DNA of 22,712 bases from Ruminococcaceae bacterium UBA7101 (GCA_002493325.1 DKYL01000093.1:1-22712), one strand, 5' to 3'; positions 1 through 8,159 are shown, counted from the first letter of the stretch. Translations and numbers: made by a program. The notes: generated by a model from the letters alone, not told the origin.

Positions 1-1194
1 CTGAACATTTTTTTCATCAAGCTCTGATATTTTAATAATATCATTTACAAGACTGATCAGCCGCTGTGCCTCATCATAAATCGAGGTTGAAAAATCTGTT
101 ACCACTGCATCGGGAGTACCGCCGTTTTTCATAATCTCAGCAAAGCCTGATATGGATGTAAGCGGTGTTTTTAATTCGTGAGAAACATTTGATGTAAATT
201 CGCGTCTTAACTGCTCACGCTTCACACTTTCAGTTACATCAATAATGAGAATAACTGCACCGATAATCTTATTATCCTCTGAAACCGGATTTGCAATCAG
301 ACTGTAATCATTGTCATTTATAACCAAATCGCTTTTTTTACGATTGCCCCCCAAAGCTTTGCTTATTACACAAATCAAATCATCATTACCTGCCGTTAAT
401 ATATCATCAGGCTTATCCTTGTTAATACCGAGAAGCTTTAAAGCTGAACGGTTATATGTCAAAAGATTCATTTGTGTATCAACAACAATAAAGCCTTCCT
501 TCATATTTTCAGTAATCAGGCGAAATTCTTCCTGCCTGTATTCAGCCTCTTTAATCTGTTTCTCGATTGTTTTCTTTTGCCTTGAAATTTTCTGAAGCAA
601 CGGTGCTAATTCATCATACGGCTCATTATTTGACGGATTATCCAAATCAAGCTCATTAATCGGCTTAATTATTGATTTTGAAATTTTTTGTGACAGCACA
701 AAGGACAGAACAACCGCAACAACAAAAACAATAAGTATAGGCTGAATAAGACTCATTATGATTGCAGCAACAGTGTACTGTGTTGTTGAAACTCTCAGAA
801 TATTGCCATCATCCATTTTCATTGCGTAATACACTGTTTTTTCTGCTAAAGTATTTGAATAGCGGATGCTTGTGCCCTTGCCGTTTTTCAGAGCATCAAT
901 AACCTCCTGACGGTCTGCGTGATTACCGAGTTCGGACTCATTTGCTGACGTATCCGCAATAACATCACCATCAGGCGAAATCAGGGTGATTCGCTTGTTG
1001 CTGTTACTGAAATTATTGATATAGTCAAGCCCCTGCTTTTCAACCGCATAGGCAATATAGCTTGCCTCGCTTTCCAGCTCACTTTGTAACTGATTTTCAA
1101 AATACTGAAACAATATACCAATAATCAGAACTATGCTTGAAAGCAGAACAACCAGTGCCACTGCCACACTTGAACGGAATATTTTTTTATTCAT
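1..1194 (-). CDS. phoR: PhoR-type sensor histidine kinase, C-terminus beyond window
   Basis: Membrane sensor kinase that would phosphorylate the adjacent PhoB-type regulator under phosphate limitation. The frame is open for 398 codons and runs off the window start, so the rest of the kinase core is not visible. Visible order: TM1 about residues 9-29, an extracytoplasmic sensor region about 30-138, TM2 about 141-168, a short linker with a predicted coiled coil (about 195-222), a PAS-like domain (about 223-320), then a HisKA dimerisation domain with the H-box SNVSHELKTPLTS, whose phospho-acceptor is His339. The CA/ATPase domain lies outside. The ATG at 1194-1192 overlaps the phoB stop by 8 nt, which suggests translational coupling. 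The PAS-containing layout and the pst-phoB linkage support PhoR over other kinases. The stimulus is inferred from context. Confidence 0.93.
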   Translation of the reverse strand, partial: MNKKIFRSSVAVALVVLLSSIVLIIGILFQYFENQLQSELESEASYIAYAVEKQGLDYINNFSNSNKRITLISPDGDVIADTSANESELGNHADRQEVIDALKNGKGTSIRYSNTLAEKTVYYAMKMDDGNILRVSTTQYTVAAIIMSLIQPILIVFVVAVVLSFVLSQKISKSIIKPINELDLDNPSNNEPYDELAPLLQKISRQKKTIEKQIKEAEYRQEEFRLITENMKEGFIVVDTQMNLLTYNRSALKLLGINKDKPDDILTAGNDDLICVISKALGGNRKKSDLVINDNDYSLIANPVSEDNKIIGAVILIIDVTESVKREQLRREFTSNVSHELKTPLTSISGFAEIMKNGGTPDAVVTDFSTSIYDEAQRLISLVNDIIKISELDEKNVQ

Positions 1195-1867
1195 TCGTAT
1201 CTCCTATAAACTGATAACCGATATTTTTGACGGTTTTAATATATGAACCTGCTTCCTTAAGCTTTACTCTGAGCTTTCTGATATGAACATCAAGTGTACG
1301 GGACTCTTCATAGTATTCACCCCACACCTTTTGCAGAAGCTCATCCCTTGATACTACCCTTCCGTCTGCATTCAAAAGCACCGACAAAAGCATATATTCC
1401 TTATAGGAAAGCTCAATGCTTTCATCTGAAACTTTGATTATGTGCTTTTCAAAATCTGCATAAAGCACACCTTTTTCATACACATTATTTTTATTATTTG
1501 TTTTCTCATAACGGCGAAGGACTGCACGGACTCTTGAAACAAACTCAACCATTCCGAAAGGCTTTGCAATGTAATCATCAGCACCGAGGTCAAGTCCGGT
1601 TGCCGTGTCAAATTCGCTGTTTTTTGCTGTTATCATAATAACAGGAATACTATTGTATTTTTTATTGCTCTGCAATTTCTGCAAAACAGACAGTCCGTCC
1701 TCTTCCGGCAGCATAATATCAAGTAATACAAGCTGAGGAAGCTCATTATCTATTCTCTTCCAGAACAAGGACGGCTTATCAAAGCCCTCAATATCATACC
1801 CTTCTTTATTTAAAGCATAGCAAACCAGCTTGCGGATATTATCATCATCTTCAAGAAAAAATATCAT
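1187..1867 (-). CDS. phoB: PhoB/PhoP-family response regulator
   Basis: OmpR/PhoB-class response regulator, 226 aa and full length for the family. The receiver domain (about 1-118) shows the acidic pocket E6-D9, the phospho-acceptor D50 in LVLLDIMLP, T80 and K102 in DYIAKPF. The winged-helix DNA-binding domain (about 130-223) includes a VSRDELLQKVWG stretch and a TLDVHIRKLRVKLK recognition-helix region. The frame stays open upstream to a TTG at 1915. The ATG at 1867 is chosen because AGAGGTG sits 6 nt before it and the protein then begins MIFFLEDDD, as receiver domains do. It lies 44 nt after pstB and overlaps phoR by 8 nt. It probably binds the TTAACA repeats before pstS, which is inference from the Pho system. 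In Firmicutes the same protein is often named PhoP. Confidence 0.94.
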   Translation of the reverse strand: MIFFLEDDDNIRKLVCYALNKEGYDIEGFDKPSLFWKRIDNELPQLVLLDIMLPEEDGLSVLQKLQSNKKYNSIPVIMITAKNSEFDTATGLDLGADDYIAKPFGMVEFVSRVRAVLRRYEKTNNKNNVYEKGVLYADFEKHIIKVSDESIELSYKEYMLLSVLLNADGRVVSRDELLQKVWGEYYEESRTLDVHIRKLRVKLKEAGSYIKTVKNIGYQFIGDTNE

Positions 1868-1911
1868 CTTAAACACCTCTTGATTTATTATAAAACGAAG
1901 GCGATTATTAA

Positions 1912-2664
1912 TCAACCAAATCTTCCGCTTATATAATCCTTTGTTCGCTTATCTTCGGGATTGCTGAACATTTTTTCGGTTTCATCAAACTCCACCATTT
2001 CGCCCAGCAGGAAAAATGCGGTTTTATCTGCAATTCTCATTGCCTGCTGCATATTGTGCGTAACGATGATTATGGTATACTCTTTTTTCAGCTCAAGCGC
2101 TAAATCCTCAATTTTAGATGTTGAAATGGGATCAAGTGCCGAGGTAGGCTCATCCATAAGCAGTATCTGAGGTTCAACAGCCAATGCTCTTGCAATACAA
2201 AGCCTTTGCTGCTGACCGCCGCTCATACTCAGAGCACTCTTTTTTAAACGATCCTTACATTCATCCCATATCGCAGCCTGCTTTAATGAACGCTCCACAA
2301 TTTCATCCAGCTTAAATTTTGACTTGATGCCGTGTATTCTCGGTCCGTAAGCAATATTGTCGTAAATGCTCATAGGAAACGGGTTCGGCTTTTGGAACAC
2401 CATACCGACATTTTTTCTTAAAATATTTACATCCATATTTCTGTATATATCTGTATTGTTTATGTAAATATTGCCTTCAATCTTACAACCGTCTACCAAA
2501 TCATTCATACGGTTCAGTGTTTTCAGAAAGGTTGACTTGCCGCAGCCTGAAGGTCCGATAAGTGCTGTAATCTGCTTTTCGGATATTTCTGCATTTATAT
2601 TTTTTAAAGCCTGATTTTCACCATACCACAAATTGAGATTTTCAGTTTTAATAAAATCTGTCAT
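1912..2664 (-). CDS. pstB: Phosphate ABC transporter ATP-binding protein PstB
   Basis: ATPase subunit of the high-affinity phosphate importer PstSCAB, acting on the cytoplasmic face with PstC and PstA. 250 aa, typical for PstB. Walker A GPSGCGKST is at 37-45, a Q-loop VFQKPNPFPMSIYDN about 89-103 has the NPFPMS signature characteristic of PstB, the ABC signature MSGGQQQR is about 147-154, Walker B ILLMDEPTSALD follows at 167-178, and the H-loop is IIVTHNM. GGAGGGG lies directly before the ATG at 2664, one of the strongest ribosome sites here. It is separated from pstA by four unrelated genes, yet stays in the same run with an 18-nt gap to the preceding metallo-hydrolase. No defect is seen. 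Confidence 0.97.
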   Translation of the reverse strand: MTDFIKTENLNLWYGENQALKNINAEISEKQITALIGPSGCGKSTFLKTLNRMNDLVDGCKIEGNIYINNTDIYRNMDVNILRKNVGMVFQKPNPFPMSIYDNIAYGPRIHGIKSKFKLDEIVERSLKQAAIWDECKDRLKKSALSMSGGQQQRLCIARALAVEPQILLMDEPTSALDPISTSKIEDLALELKKEYTIIIVTHNMQQAMRIADKTAFFLLGEMVEFDETEKMFSNPEDKRTKDYISGRFG

Positions 2665-2682
2665 ATTCCCCTCCTACAACCG

Positions 2683-3537
2683 TTACTCCATAATATTGCT
2701 GCTGATATAAATTTTTTCTTTAAAAACAGCCTTTACACCGTTGCAGTCGGCAGTACAGTAGATTTTAGATTTTGAAATATGCTTAAGCTTAAAACGAACA
2801 TCAGGATAAACTTTTGAACTGTTGTTGCAGATTATTGCATATTCAGGCTTTAACTTTTTTACAAAATCAAATGATGTAGAGCCAATATAACCGTGATGAC
2901 CGACTTTAAGCAAATCCACCTTGCCGACCTTATCGGCAATTGATTTTTCACCGCCGTTTTTGTAATTCATATCACCTGTCAAAAGTGCTTTCAGTCCATT
3001 TATTTCAACAAGTGTTACAACACTGTTTACATTTTCACCGAACTTCAATTTTGGCTTTTTGTAACTGCCGTTAAAAAAGGTTATATCAAATTCTCCAAGC
3101 TTCAGCTTGTAATTATCAAAATCCTCAATAATGGGAATATTTTTATGATTGAGTGCATTTTTCATTTGCAGATATACTTCTTTATTATCCCAGCGTTTGC
3201 GCTCCATAATAAAAATATTTTCCTCATAATACGGTTTCAAAAAAGCTTTTTTTACAATGATATTCGGATGATTTATCACCGTATCAAAGCCGCCGATATG
3301 GTCGGAATGACAGTGCGTACCAAGAATAAAATCCAGTGTAACTATTCCATTTTTATCTGCACAGTTTTTCAGCAGGTAATCACAGACCTCTTTCTCATAT
3401 CCTTTAAGCTTAAGATGCGGCTTGTCGGCAGGGTAATCGGTATCCTCTGCCGCATCAATCATTGCAAAGTGCCCGCTGCTTTCGAGAATTATACAATCTG
3501 AATGTCCTGTATTTAAAAAATGAATTGAGCTGCTCAT
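2683..3537 (-). CDS. ComEC-like metallo-beta-lactamase-fold hydrolase, soluble
   Basis: 284-aa MBL-fold protein with no signal peptide or membrane segment, so cytosolic. The metal-site motif is GTHCHSDHIGG (HxHxDH type), followed by LLTGDMNYK and a late KVGHHGYIGSTSFDF motif. The GHHG near the C-terminus is characteristic of the ComEC/Rec2-type MBL domain, here without the ComEC channel. Members of the broad family hydrolyse phosphodiesters or nucleotides; the substrate here is unknown. The ATG at 3537 is chosen over an in-frame ATG at 3558 because GGAGAAAG precedes it and it forms an ATGA overlap with the stop of the GtrA-HAD gene, implying coupled translation. Its place in a phosphate operon fits a role in releasing phosphate from internal organic phosphates, but that is inference. 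Confidence 0.85.
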   Translation of the reverse strand: MSSSIHFLNTGHSDCIILESSGHFAMIDAAEDTDYPADKPHLKLKGYEKEVCDYLLKNCADKNGIVTLDFILGTHCHSDHIGGFDTVINHPNIIVKKAFLKPYYEENIFIMERKRWDNKEVYLQMKNALNHKNIPIIEDFDNYKLKLGEFDITFFNGSYKKPKLKFGENVNSVVTLVEINGLKALLTGDMNYKNGGEKSIADKVGKVDLLKVGHHGYIGSTSFDFVKKLKPEYAIICNNSSKVYPDVRFKLKHISKSKIYCTADCNGVKAVFKEKIYISSNIME

Positions 3538-4847
3538 AATTCTTTCTCCATATAACACATTATGTTTTCATCATTTGAACAAATAATTCTATCTGCCATT
3601 GATTTGATTTCATCACAGGCATTTGAAACGGCGTAACACTTTTTTGCGGTTTTAAATGCAGTAATATCGTTTTTGCTGTCACCTATTACCATTACATCAT
3701 CCGGATGATAGCCTGCTGTCTTACATAATCTTTGCAAGCCTGTACCTTTGTTAATGCCTTTTCTCATAATTTCAAGATTATTTCTCATAGACGAAGTGAT
3801 TTCAACATTATCAAATTCATGGCAAATTCTGTTATAACAGTTCTCACGCTCATCATTATTTCTGAAAAAAACATCAAACATTTCTATATTGTACAAATCA
3901 GAATCCATGATTTCTGACAGATTGCTGATTGCTTTCCTGCTCTTGTACATTTCAGGAATAAAATCCCTGTCAATTTTATAATAATTAAAATGCTCGTCGG
4001 AAAATTTCCTTTTATCGACAAACGGTGTCTTGTTTGCGTAAATCTCAATAAAAGTTTCATAAGAATTTAAAATATTATAAATTGCCTTGGCAGTATCTTT
4101 TTCAATCGGTTCACAATAAACCGTTTCATATTTTGAATTATCAATTCCTGCACCATTGGAATATACAAAATAATCTATATAGCCACAGCTGCGAAGCTCA
4201 TATGGTATTTCATAAAAGGTTCTGCCTGTTAGAACGGCAATTTTAATACCCTTCTTATAAAGACGCTTTATCGCATCCAGATTTTCTTTACTGATATTTG
4301 TATCACTGCAAAGGAGCGTACCGTCAAGATCTGTTGCTATTACAGTATTGCGTTTGTTCTTTTTCTTTATCTGAATAATATACCGTTCAATTGGATATGT
4401 CCATATAGTAGGAATATTTATTATAATAAATTTTGAAACAATTTCAAGAATCGGTCTTGAAATTCCCTTTGCCGCAATAACAGAACCGAATATTCCGCCT
4501 ATCCAGGAGCTTATCAATATATTAAAAACTGCCAAAGCAAAATAAAGCACTGAGCTGTAAACAGGATTAATATCAGAATGAAATGTTATTTTCCTGTTAA
4601 TCAAATATGCGGCAATATATCCTATTGATGTGGATATCAGATATGAAAACAGATAGCCTTTATATTTTATACCGAGCAATGACAGCAGAGCATTATCAGG
4701 CAGCGGAATATCATTCATAGTCCTGAAAACAGCATAAAGAAGTATCATATAAGAGATGATATCAAGAGCTGAGGTTATTATAACGGTAATATTAAACTTA
4801 ATAAATTTCCACAGTTCGGTATGTCTTTCAATAAAACTCTTATTCAT
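3534..4847 (-). CDS. GtrA-family membrane domain fused to HAD (Cof-type) phosphatase
   Basis: 437-aa two-part protein. Residues about 1-160 are a GtrA-like domain with four predicted membrane helices (about 17-41, 65-85, 97-125, 133-158), ending in the PTIWTYPIERYIIQ region shared with its neighbour. A basic linker (KKKNKRN, 161-167) leads to a complete class-IIB HAD hydrolase. Motif I is DLDGT with D173 and D175, motif II is T207 in VLTGR, motif III is K367 and motif IV is GDSKND at 389-394. All catalytic residues are present. GtrA proteins are linked to moving polyprenyl-phosphate sugars or envelope polysaccharide; Cof-type HADs are small-molecule phosphatases. The start overlaps the upstream gtrA-like stop by 8 nt. 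The open frame across the linker shows a true fusion. Joint function is unknown; membrane-tethered dephosphorylation of a lipid- or sugar-phosphate is a guess. Confidence 0.87.
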   Translation of the reverse strand: MNKSFIERHTELWKFIKFNITVIITSALDIISYMILLYAVFRTMNDIPLPDNALLSLLGIKYKGYLFSYLISTSIGYIAAYLINRKITFHSDINPVYSSVLYFALAVFNILISSWIGGIFGSVIAAKGISRPILEIVSKFIIINIPTIWTYPIERYIIQIKKKNKRNTVIATDLDGTLLCSDTNISKENLDAIKRLYKKGIKIAVLTGRTFYEIPYELRSCGYIDYFVYSNGAGIDNSKYETVYCEPIEKDTAKAIYNILNSYETFIEIYANKTPFVDKRKFSDEHFNYYKIDRDFIPEMYKSRKAISNLSEIMDSDLYNIEMFDVFFRNNDERENCYNRICHEFDNVEITSSMRNNLEIMRKGINKGTGLQRLCKTAGYHPDDVMVIGDSKNDITAFKTAKKCYAVSNACDEIKSMADRIICSNDENIMCYMEKEL

Positions 4848-5352
4848 CAGCAGCTTTCTTCTTTCTGTGAATTACAAAACGATTTAAAGGATATGTCCAT
4901 ATTGTGGGAACAGTCATCACAACTACCTTTATAATCATTTCTACAATTACACTGTTCCAGCCGTTGTTGGTGACCCATGTGCCAAGGAAAGCACCAAACC
5001 ATGTATTAAATATGATTGTAAAAAATACCATTAAAACATAAATAATAGTTGAAAAAACAGGATTGGCATCTGCCTTGAAGGTCAGCTTTCTGTTCATTAT
5101 ATAAGCTGCTGCATATCCGATTACTGCAGATATTGCGTAAGAATACATATAGCCCTTATATTCAATGCCTAAAAATGCGAGAAAAGCATTATCTGTTACA
5201 GGCACTTCATTTAAAGACTTAAATACCACATACTGTAAAAACATAAACACGGTAATCTCAAGAACCGATGTGCTGGCACCTGTAAAGGTGAATTTAATAA
5301 ATTTCCATATTTCAGAATGTTTTTTTGTAAATTCCTTTAGTTTTTCTTTCAT
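4840..5352 (-). CDS. GtrA-family membrane protein
   Basis: 170-aa integral membrane protein with four predicted helices, usual length for the GtrA family. It is collinear with the N-terminal domain of the following fusion gene. Shared landmarks include WKFIKF near the start, the GI.YKGY segment before helix 2, AAY..NRK.TF after helix 2, and PTIWTYPLNRFVI at the end, so the two arose by tandem duplication. GtrA proteins are associated with flipping lipid-linked glucose or other envelope glycan steps; no glycosyltransferase is adjacent here. It starts at the ATG at 5352, which overlaps the TGA of the preceding small gene (ATGA), with GTGAGG about 10 nt upstream. Its presence in a pst operon suggests phosphate-dependent expression, possibly for envelope remodelling when phosphate is short (inference). 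Confidence 0.84.
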   Translation of the reverse strand: MKEKLKEFTKKHSEIWKFIKFTFTGASTSVLEITVFMFLQYVVFKSLNEVPVTDNAFLAFLGIEYKGYMYSYAISAVIGYAAAYIMNRKLTFKADANPVFSTIIYVLMVFFTIIFNTWFGAFLGTWVTNNGWNSVIVEMIIKVVVMTVPTIWTYPLNRFVIHRKKKAADE

Positions 5353-5552
5353 TTATTTTTTTCCTCACCATTCAAAACAATTGCAGCAACAAATGTAGAT
5401 AATAATACAATCAGCGAAACAGCACACAAAGCATATCCGCCGAAACCAAGTACAGATAACTTTCCGAAATTATTATTAACCATTACAAACCCTATAATAA
5501 AAATAAATACGGATGCAATAAGACCTGTATAGAATTTTTTTACTGTCATCAT
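5349..5552 (-). CDS. Small two-helix membrane protein, unknown function
   Basis: 67-aa protein that I do not recognise. It has two hydrophobic helices (about residues 9-25 and 36-58), a short loop with NNNFGKLS between them, and a basic/acidic tail ending NGEEKNK. The start is set at tandem ATGs (5552 and 5549) because GGAAGGGTG lies just upstream; a longer frame to 5603 would overlap the end of pstA and is less likely. It begins 13 nt after pstA, and its TGA overlaps the next ATG (ATGA), so it is very probably translated. It lacks any catalytic motif. Its place between pstA and gtrA could mean a helper subunit of either membrane system, but nothing in the sequence decides this. Confidence 0.72.
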   Translation of the reverse strand: MMTVKKFYTGLIASVFIFIIGFVMVNNNFGKLSVLGFGGYALCAVSLIVLLSTFVAAIVLNGEEKNK

Positions 5553-5565
5553 GTTCACCCTTCCG

Positions 5566-6432
5566 TTATTTTTCCTTTCGCTTTCTGAGAGCTCTGCCTG
5601 CAAATTTGGCCGACAGATTAATAATAAATGTTAATAGCATAAGTATAAGCGCTATCGTAAAGGCGATTTCAAATTCACCGCGCTCCTTTGCATACATATA
5701 AAGTGCTACTGTCAGTGTTGAGCCTGCTTTTTCGGGAAGAAAGCTTTCAAATATGTAAAACAAGTTATTTGCCATTCCTGCCGTGAACAGCAGTGCGGCA
5801 CTTTCACCGATTATTCTGCCGACGGATAAAATACAGCCGGTTACAATTCCGTCAACCGCACTGGGCAGAACTACGGTGCGTATCATATGCCATTTTCCTG
5901 CGCCGAGAGCAAGAGAGCCCTCACGATAACTGTTTGGTATTGTTTTCAGGCTTTCCTGCGTTGTTCTGATAATCGTGGGCAGTGTCATTATAACAAGTGT
6001 AAGTGCACCTGCTATAAGGCTTGTTCCCAGTGAACAAAACTGAACAAATATCAGCATACCCACCAAGCCGTAAATGATTGACGGTATTCCCGAAAGTGTT
6101 TCAGTTGCCGATTCAATGATTTTCACAAGCCTTTTATTTTTGGCATATTCATTCAGATAAATAGCTGCGCCGACACCAAGCGGAAGAACGATAACAAGCG
6201 TTATCAGAATAATATAAACCGTATTCAGAATATTCGGCAAAATACCGACTGTATCGTTAACAAGACTTGGTGCTGATGTCAGAAATTCAAGTGAAAGCTC
6301 GGGCAAGCCTCTGTAAAAAATATAACCTATTATCCCTACCAGCATTAAAATCATTATACCTGCAGAAAGATATACAAGTGTATTCAGCAGAGCAATTTTG
6401 ATTTTTCTTTTTTTAGAGATTTCATCTTTCAT
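5566..6432 (-). CDS. pstA: Phosphate ABC transporter permease PstA
   Basis: Inner-membrane permease subunit of PstSCAB, 288 aa, normal length. About six predicted helices, the first at about residues 13-37. The family block ATETLSGIPSIIYGLVGM lies mid-protein, and the EAA-type coupling loop (REGSLALGAGKWHMIRTVVLP) that contacts PstB is followed by GRIIGESAALLFTAG, typical of PstA. AAGGAG sits 8 nt before the ATG and overlaps the stop of pstC (5-nt gap). It follows pstC directly but is not followed by pstB; four other genes intervene. Homologous to PstC but distinguished from it by gene order and by the shorter periplasmic-side segment after helix 1. Confidence 0.95.
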   Translation of the reverse strand: MKDEISKKRKIKIALLNTLVYLSAGIMILMLVGIIGYIFYRGLPELSLEFLTSAPSLVNDTVGILPNILNTVYIILITLVIVLPLGVGAAIYLNEYAKNKRLVKIIESATETLSGIPSIIYGLVGMLIFVQFCSLGTSLIAGALTLVIMTLPTIIRTTQESLKTIPNSYREGSLALGAGKWHMIRTVVLPSAVDGIVTGCILSVGRIIGESAALLFTAGMANNLFYIFESFLPEKAGSTLTVALYMYAKERGEFEIAFTIALILMLLTFIINLSAKFAGRALRKRKEK

Positions 6433-6437
6433 ACTGC

Positions 6438-7313
6438 TTACTCCTTAGCCCTTTTCACAGTTACATTAAGAATCAAGTTGATTGCCAAAATAAAGATAAA
6501 CAGAACCAGTGCAATGGAAAACAGCGCCTGTCTTTGTAAACCTGAAGAATAAGACATTTCACTTGCAACAGCTGTTGTAAGAAAGCGTACGCTTTTGAAC
6601 AGCCCCGGCATATTTGCCACATTGCCTGCCACCATCATAACTGCCATTGCCTCACCGATTGCTCTGCCGATCCCAAGAACAACGGCGGTGACAATGCCGC
6701 TTTTTGCCGCAGGAAGAGTCACTTTAAAGATGGTTTCTGTTTTTGTTGCTCCAAGTGCTAATGAAGCCTCCTCGTATTCTTTAGGCACAGCACGAATTGC
6801 TGTTACAGATACGGAAATAACAGACGGCAGAATCATAACAGCCAGCACAATGATTGCCGAAAATAAATTTGCGCCGTCAGGTATATTAAACATTTCTCTG
6901 ACTAACGGTACTATAATAATCATACCTAAAAGACCGTAAACAACAGATGGTATGCCTGACAGCAAATCCACTGCACTGCTCACTGTCTTTGCTATTCTCG
7001 GCGGTGCAGTTTTTGCAATAAACACTGCACACAGTATGCCAATCGGCACACCGATAATAACTGCACCTAAGGTTCCGTAAACAGATGACATAATAAACGG
7101 CAGTATTCCGTATGAGGCAGGAGATGCTGTTGATGCCCATTTGCTGTTGAAAAAGAAATCTGCAAAGCCGATTTCTTTTATTGCAGGTAAGCCGTTTATT
7201 ATCAAAAACACTGTAATGAGAAGCACAAAGCCTATTACAAGAAAACCGCATACAGTGAATATAAGCTTAACTGCATTTTCAACTGCTTTTGCTTTATTAT
7301 TAATGTTTTTCAT
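6438..7313 (-). CDS. pstC: Phosphate ABC transporter permease PstC
   Basis: Inner-membrane permease partner of PstA, 291 aa. The first helix (about 14-40) is followed by a FFFNSKWASTASPASYGILPF segment typical of PstC, then the DLLSGIPSVVYGLLGMIII block and the EAA loop EEASLALGATKTETIFKVTLP, then GIGRAIGEAMAVMMVAGN. The frame extends two codons further to a TTG at 7319, but the ATG at 7313 is preferred because ATAAGG then has normal spacing of about 8 nt. It begins 9 nt after the pstS stop, so the two share a transcript driven by the Pho-box promoter. No defect seen. Confidence 0.95.
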   Translation of the reverse strand: MKNINNKAKAVENAVKLIFTVCGFLVIGFVLLITVFLIINGLPAIKEIGFADFFFNSKWASTASPASYGILPFIMSSVYGTLGAVIIGVPIGILCAVFIAKTAPPRIAKTVSSAVDLLSGIPSVVYGLLGMIIIVPLVREMFNIPDGANLFSAIIVLAVMILPSVISVSVTAIRAVPKEYEEASLALGATKTETIFKVTLPAAKSGIVTAVVLGIGRAIGEAMAVMMVAGNVANMPGLFKSVRFLTTAVASEMSYSSGLQRQALFSIALVLFIFILAINLILNVTVKRAKE

Positions 7314-7322
7314 TACCAAACC

Positions 7323-8159
7323 TTATCTTTTTACAGGAACTGCTCCTGCTTTAACAATCCATTCATCAGCCTGACCGTTCACCGCAAAGTCAAAGAAAGC
7401 CTGTGCTGACTCACTTAGCTTATCATCTTTTCTTGTAACAAAAACAAAGTTACGCTGAATTTTGTATTTTCCGTTCTGAATGGTTTCGGTTGTCGGTGCT
7501 GTACCCTCAACTTTAATCGCCTTCACAGTATCACCAACAGAAGCAAGAGATGCATAACCGATAGCATTCGGATTAGAAGACACTGTCTGCACCACATCAC
7601 CTGTTGAAGTCAGCTCCTGTGAATATTTGCATAAATCCTCAGTACCTGTGATTGACTCAAAGCCGTCCCTTGTTCCTGACGCAGCCTCTCTGCCGATTAA
7701 AACGATAGGTGCATCTGCTCCGCCAAGCTCTTTCCAGTTCGTGATTTCACCCTTGTAAATACCTGCAATCTGCTCAATTGTTAAATCATCAATCGTATTT
7801 TTGTTGTTTACAATAACTGCAATACCGTCAATGGCAACAACTGTTTCATTGAGATTTGCTTTTTCATCATCCTTTAAGTTACGGCTTGCAAGACCGATAT
7901 CACATCTGCCTTCAGCAACAGCCTGAATACCTGCACCTGAGCCTGTGGGGTTATAAGTAACCGTTACATCAGTATGATCTGCCATATATGACTCGCTGAG
8001 ATAACCGATTACCTTTTCCATTGATGTTGAGCCGTCGGTAGCCACTGTCTGCTTATTATTCTGTGTATTGGTATCTGCACCCTTGCAGCCTGCAAAAATT
8101 CCGATAATTAAGCAAACACTTGCTAACACACCTATTACTCCGATAATTGTTTTTTTCAT
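7323..8159 (-). CDS. pstS: Phosphate-binding lipoprotein PstS
   Basis: Extracellular phosphate-capturing lipoprotein that delivers phosphate to PstCA. 278 aa from the ATG at 8159, with GGAGG 8 nt before it. The signal peptide MKKTIIGVIGVLASVCLIIG ends in a lipobox with Cys25 (IFAGC), so the protein is lipid-anchored outside the membrane. Phosphate-binding segments are DGSTSMEK near residue 43, TGSGAG near 70, and EAASGTRDGFE mid-protein, all typical of PstS. A longer frame starting at 8234 would run through the promoter and Pho boxes and is rejected. First gene of the operon; the TTAACA repeats upstream indicate induction by PhoB~P under phosphate limitation. Confidence 0.96.
   Translation of the reverse strand: MKKTIIGVIGVLASVCLIIGIFAGCKGADTNTQNNKQTVATDGSTSMEKVIGYLSESYMADHTDVTVTYNPTGSGAGIQAVAEGRCDIGLASRNLKDDEKANLNETVVAIDGIAVIVNNKNTIDDLTIEQIAGIYKGEITNWKELGGADAPIVLIGREAASGTRDGFESITGTEDLCKYSQELTSTGDVVQTVSSNPNAIGYASLASVGDTVKAIKVEGTAPTTETIQNGKYKIQRNFVFVTRKDDKLSESAQAFFDFAVNGQADEWIVKAGAVPVKR

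Noticed and set aside
1187..1915. Longer PhoB start at TTG 1915
   Set aside because: The extra 16 residues overlap the end of pstB, lack a ribosome site and precede the normal receiver-domain N-terminus; the ATG at 1867 has AGAGGTG.
6886..7251. Cys-rich minus-strand frame of 121 codons within pstC
   Set aside because: It lies in a different frame of the same strand inside a confidently identified pstC; a shadow frame.
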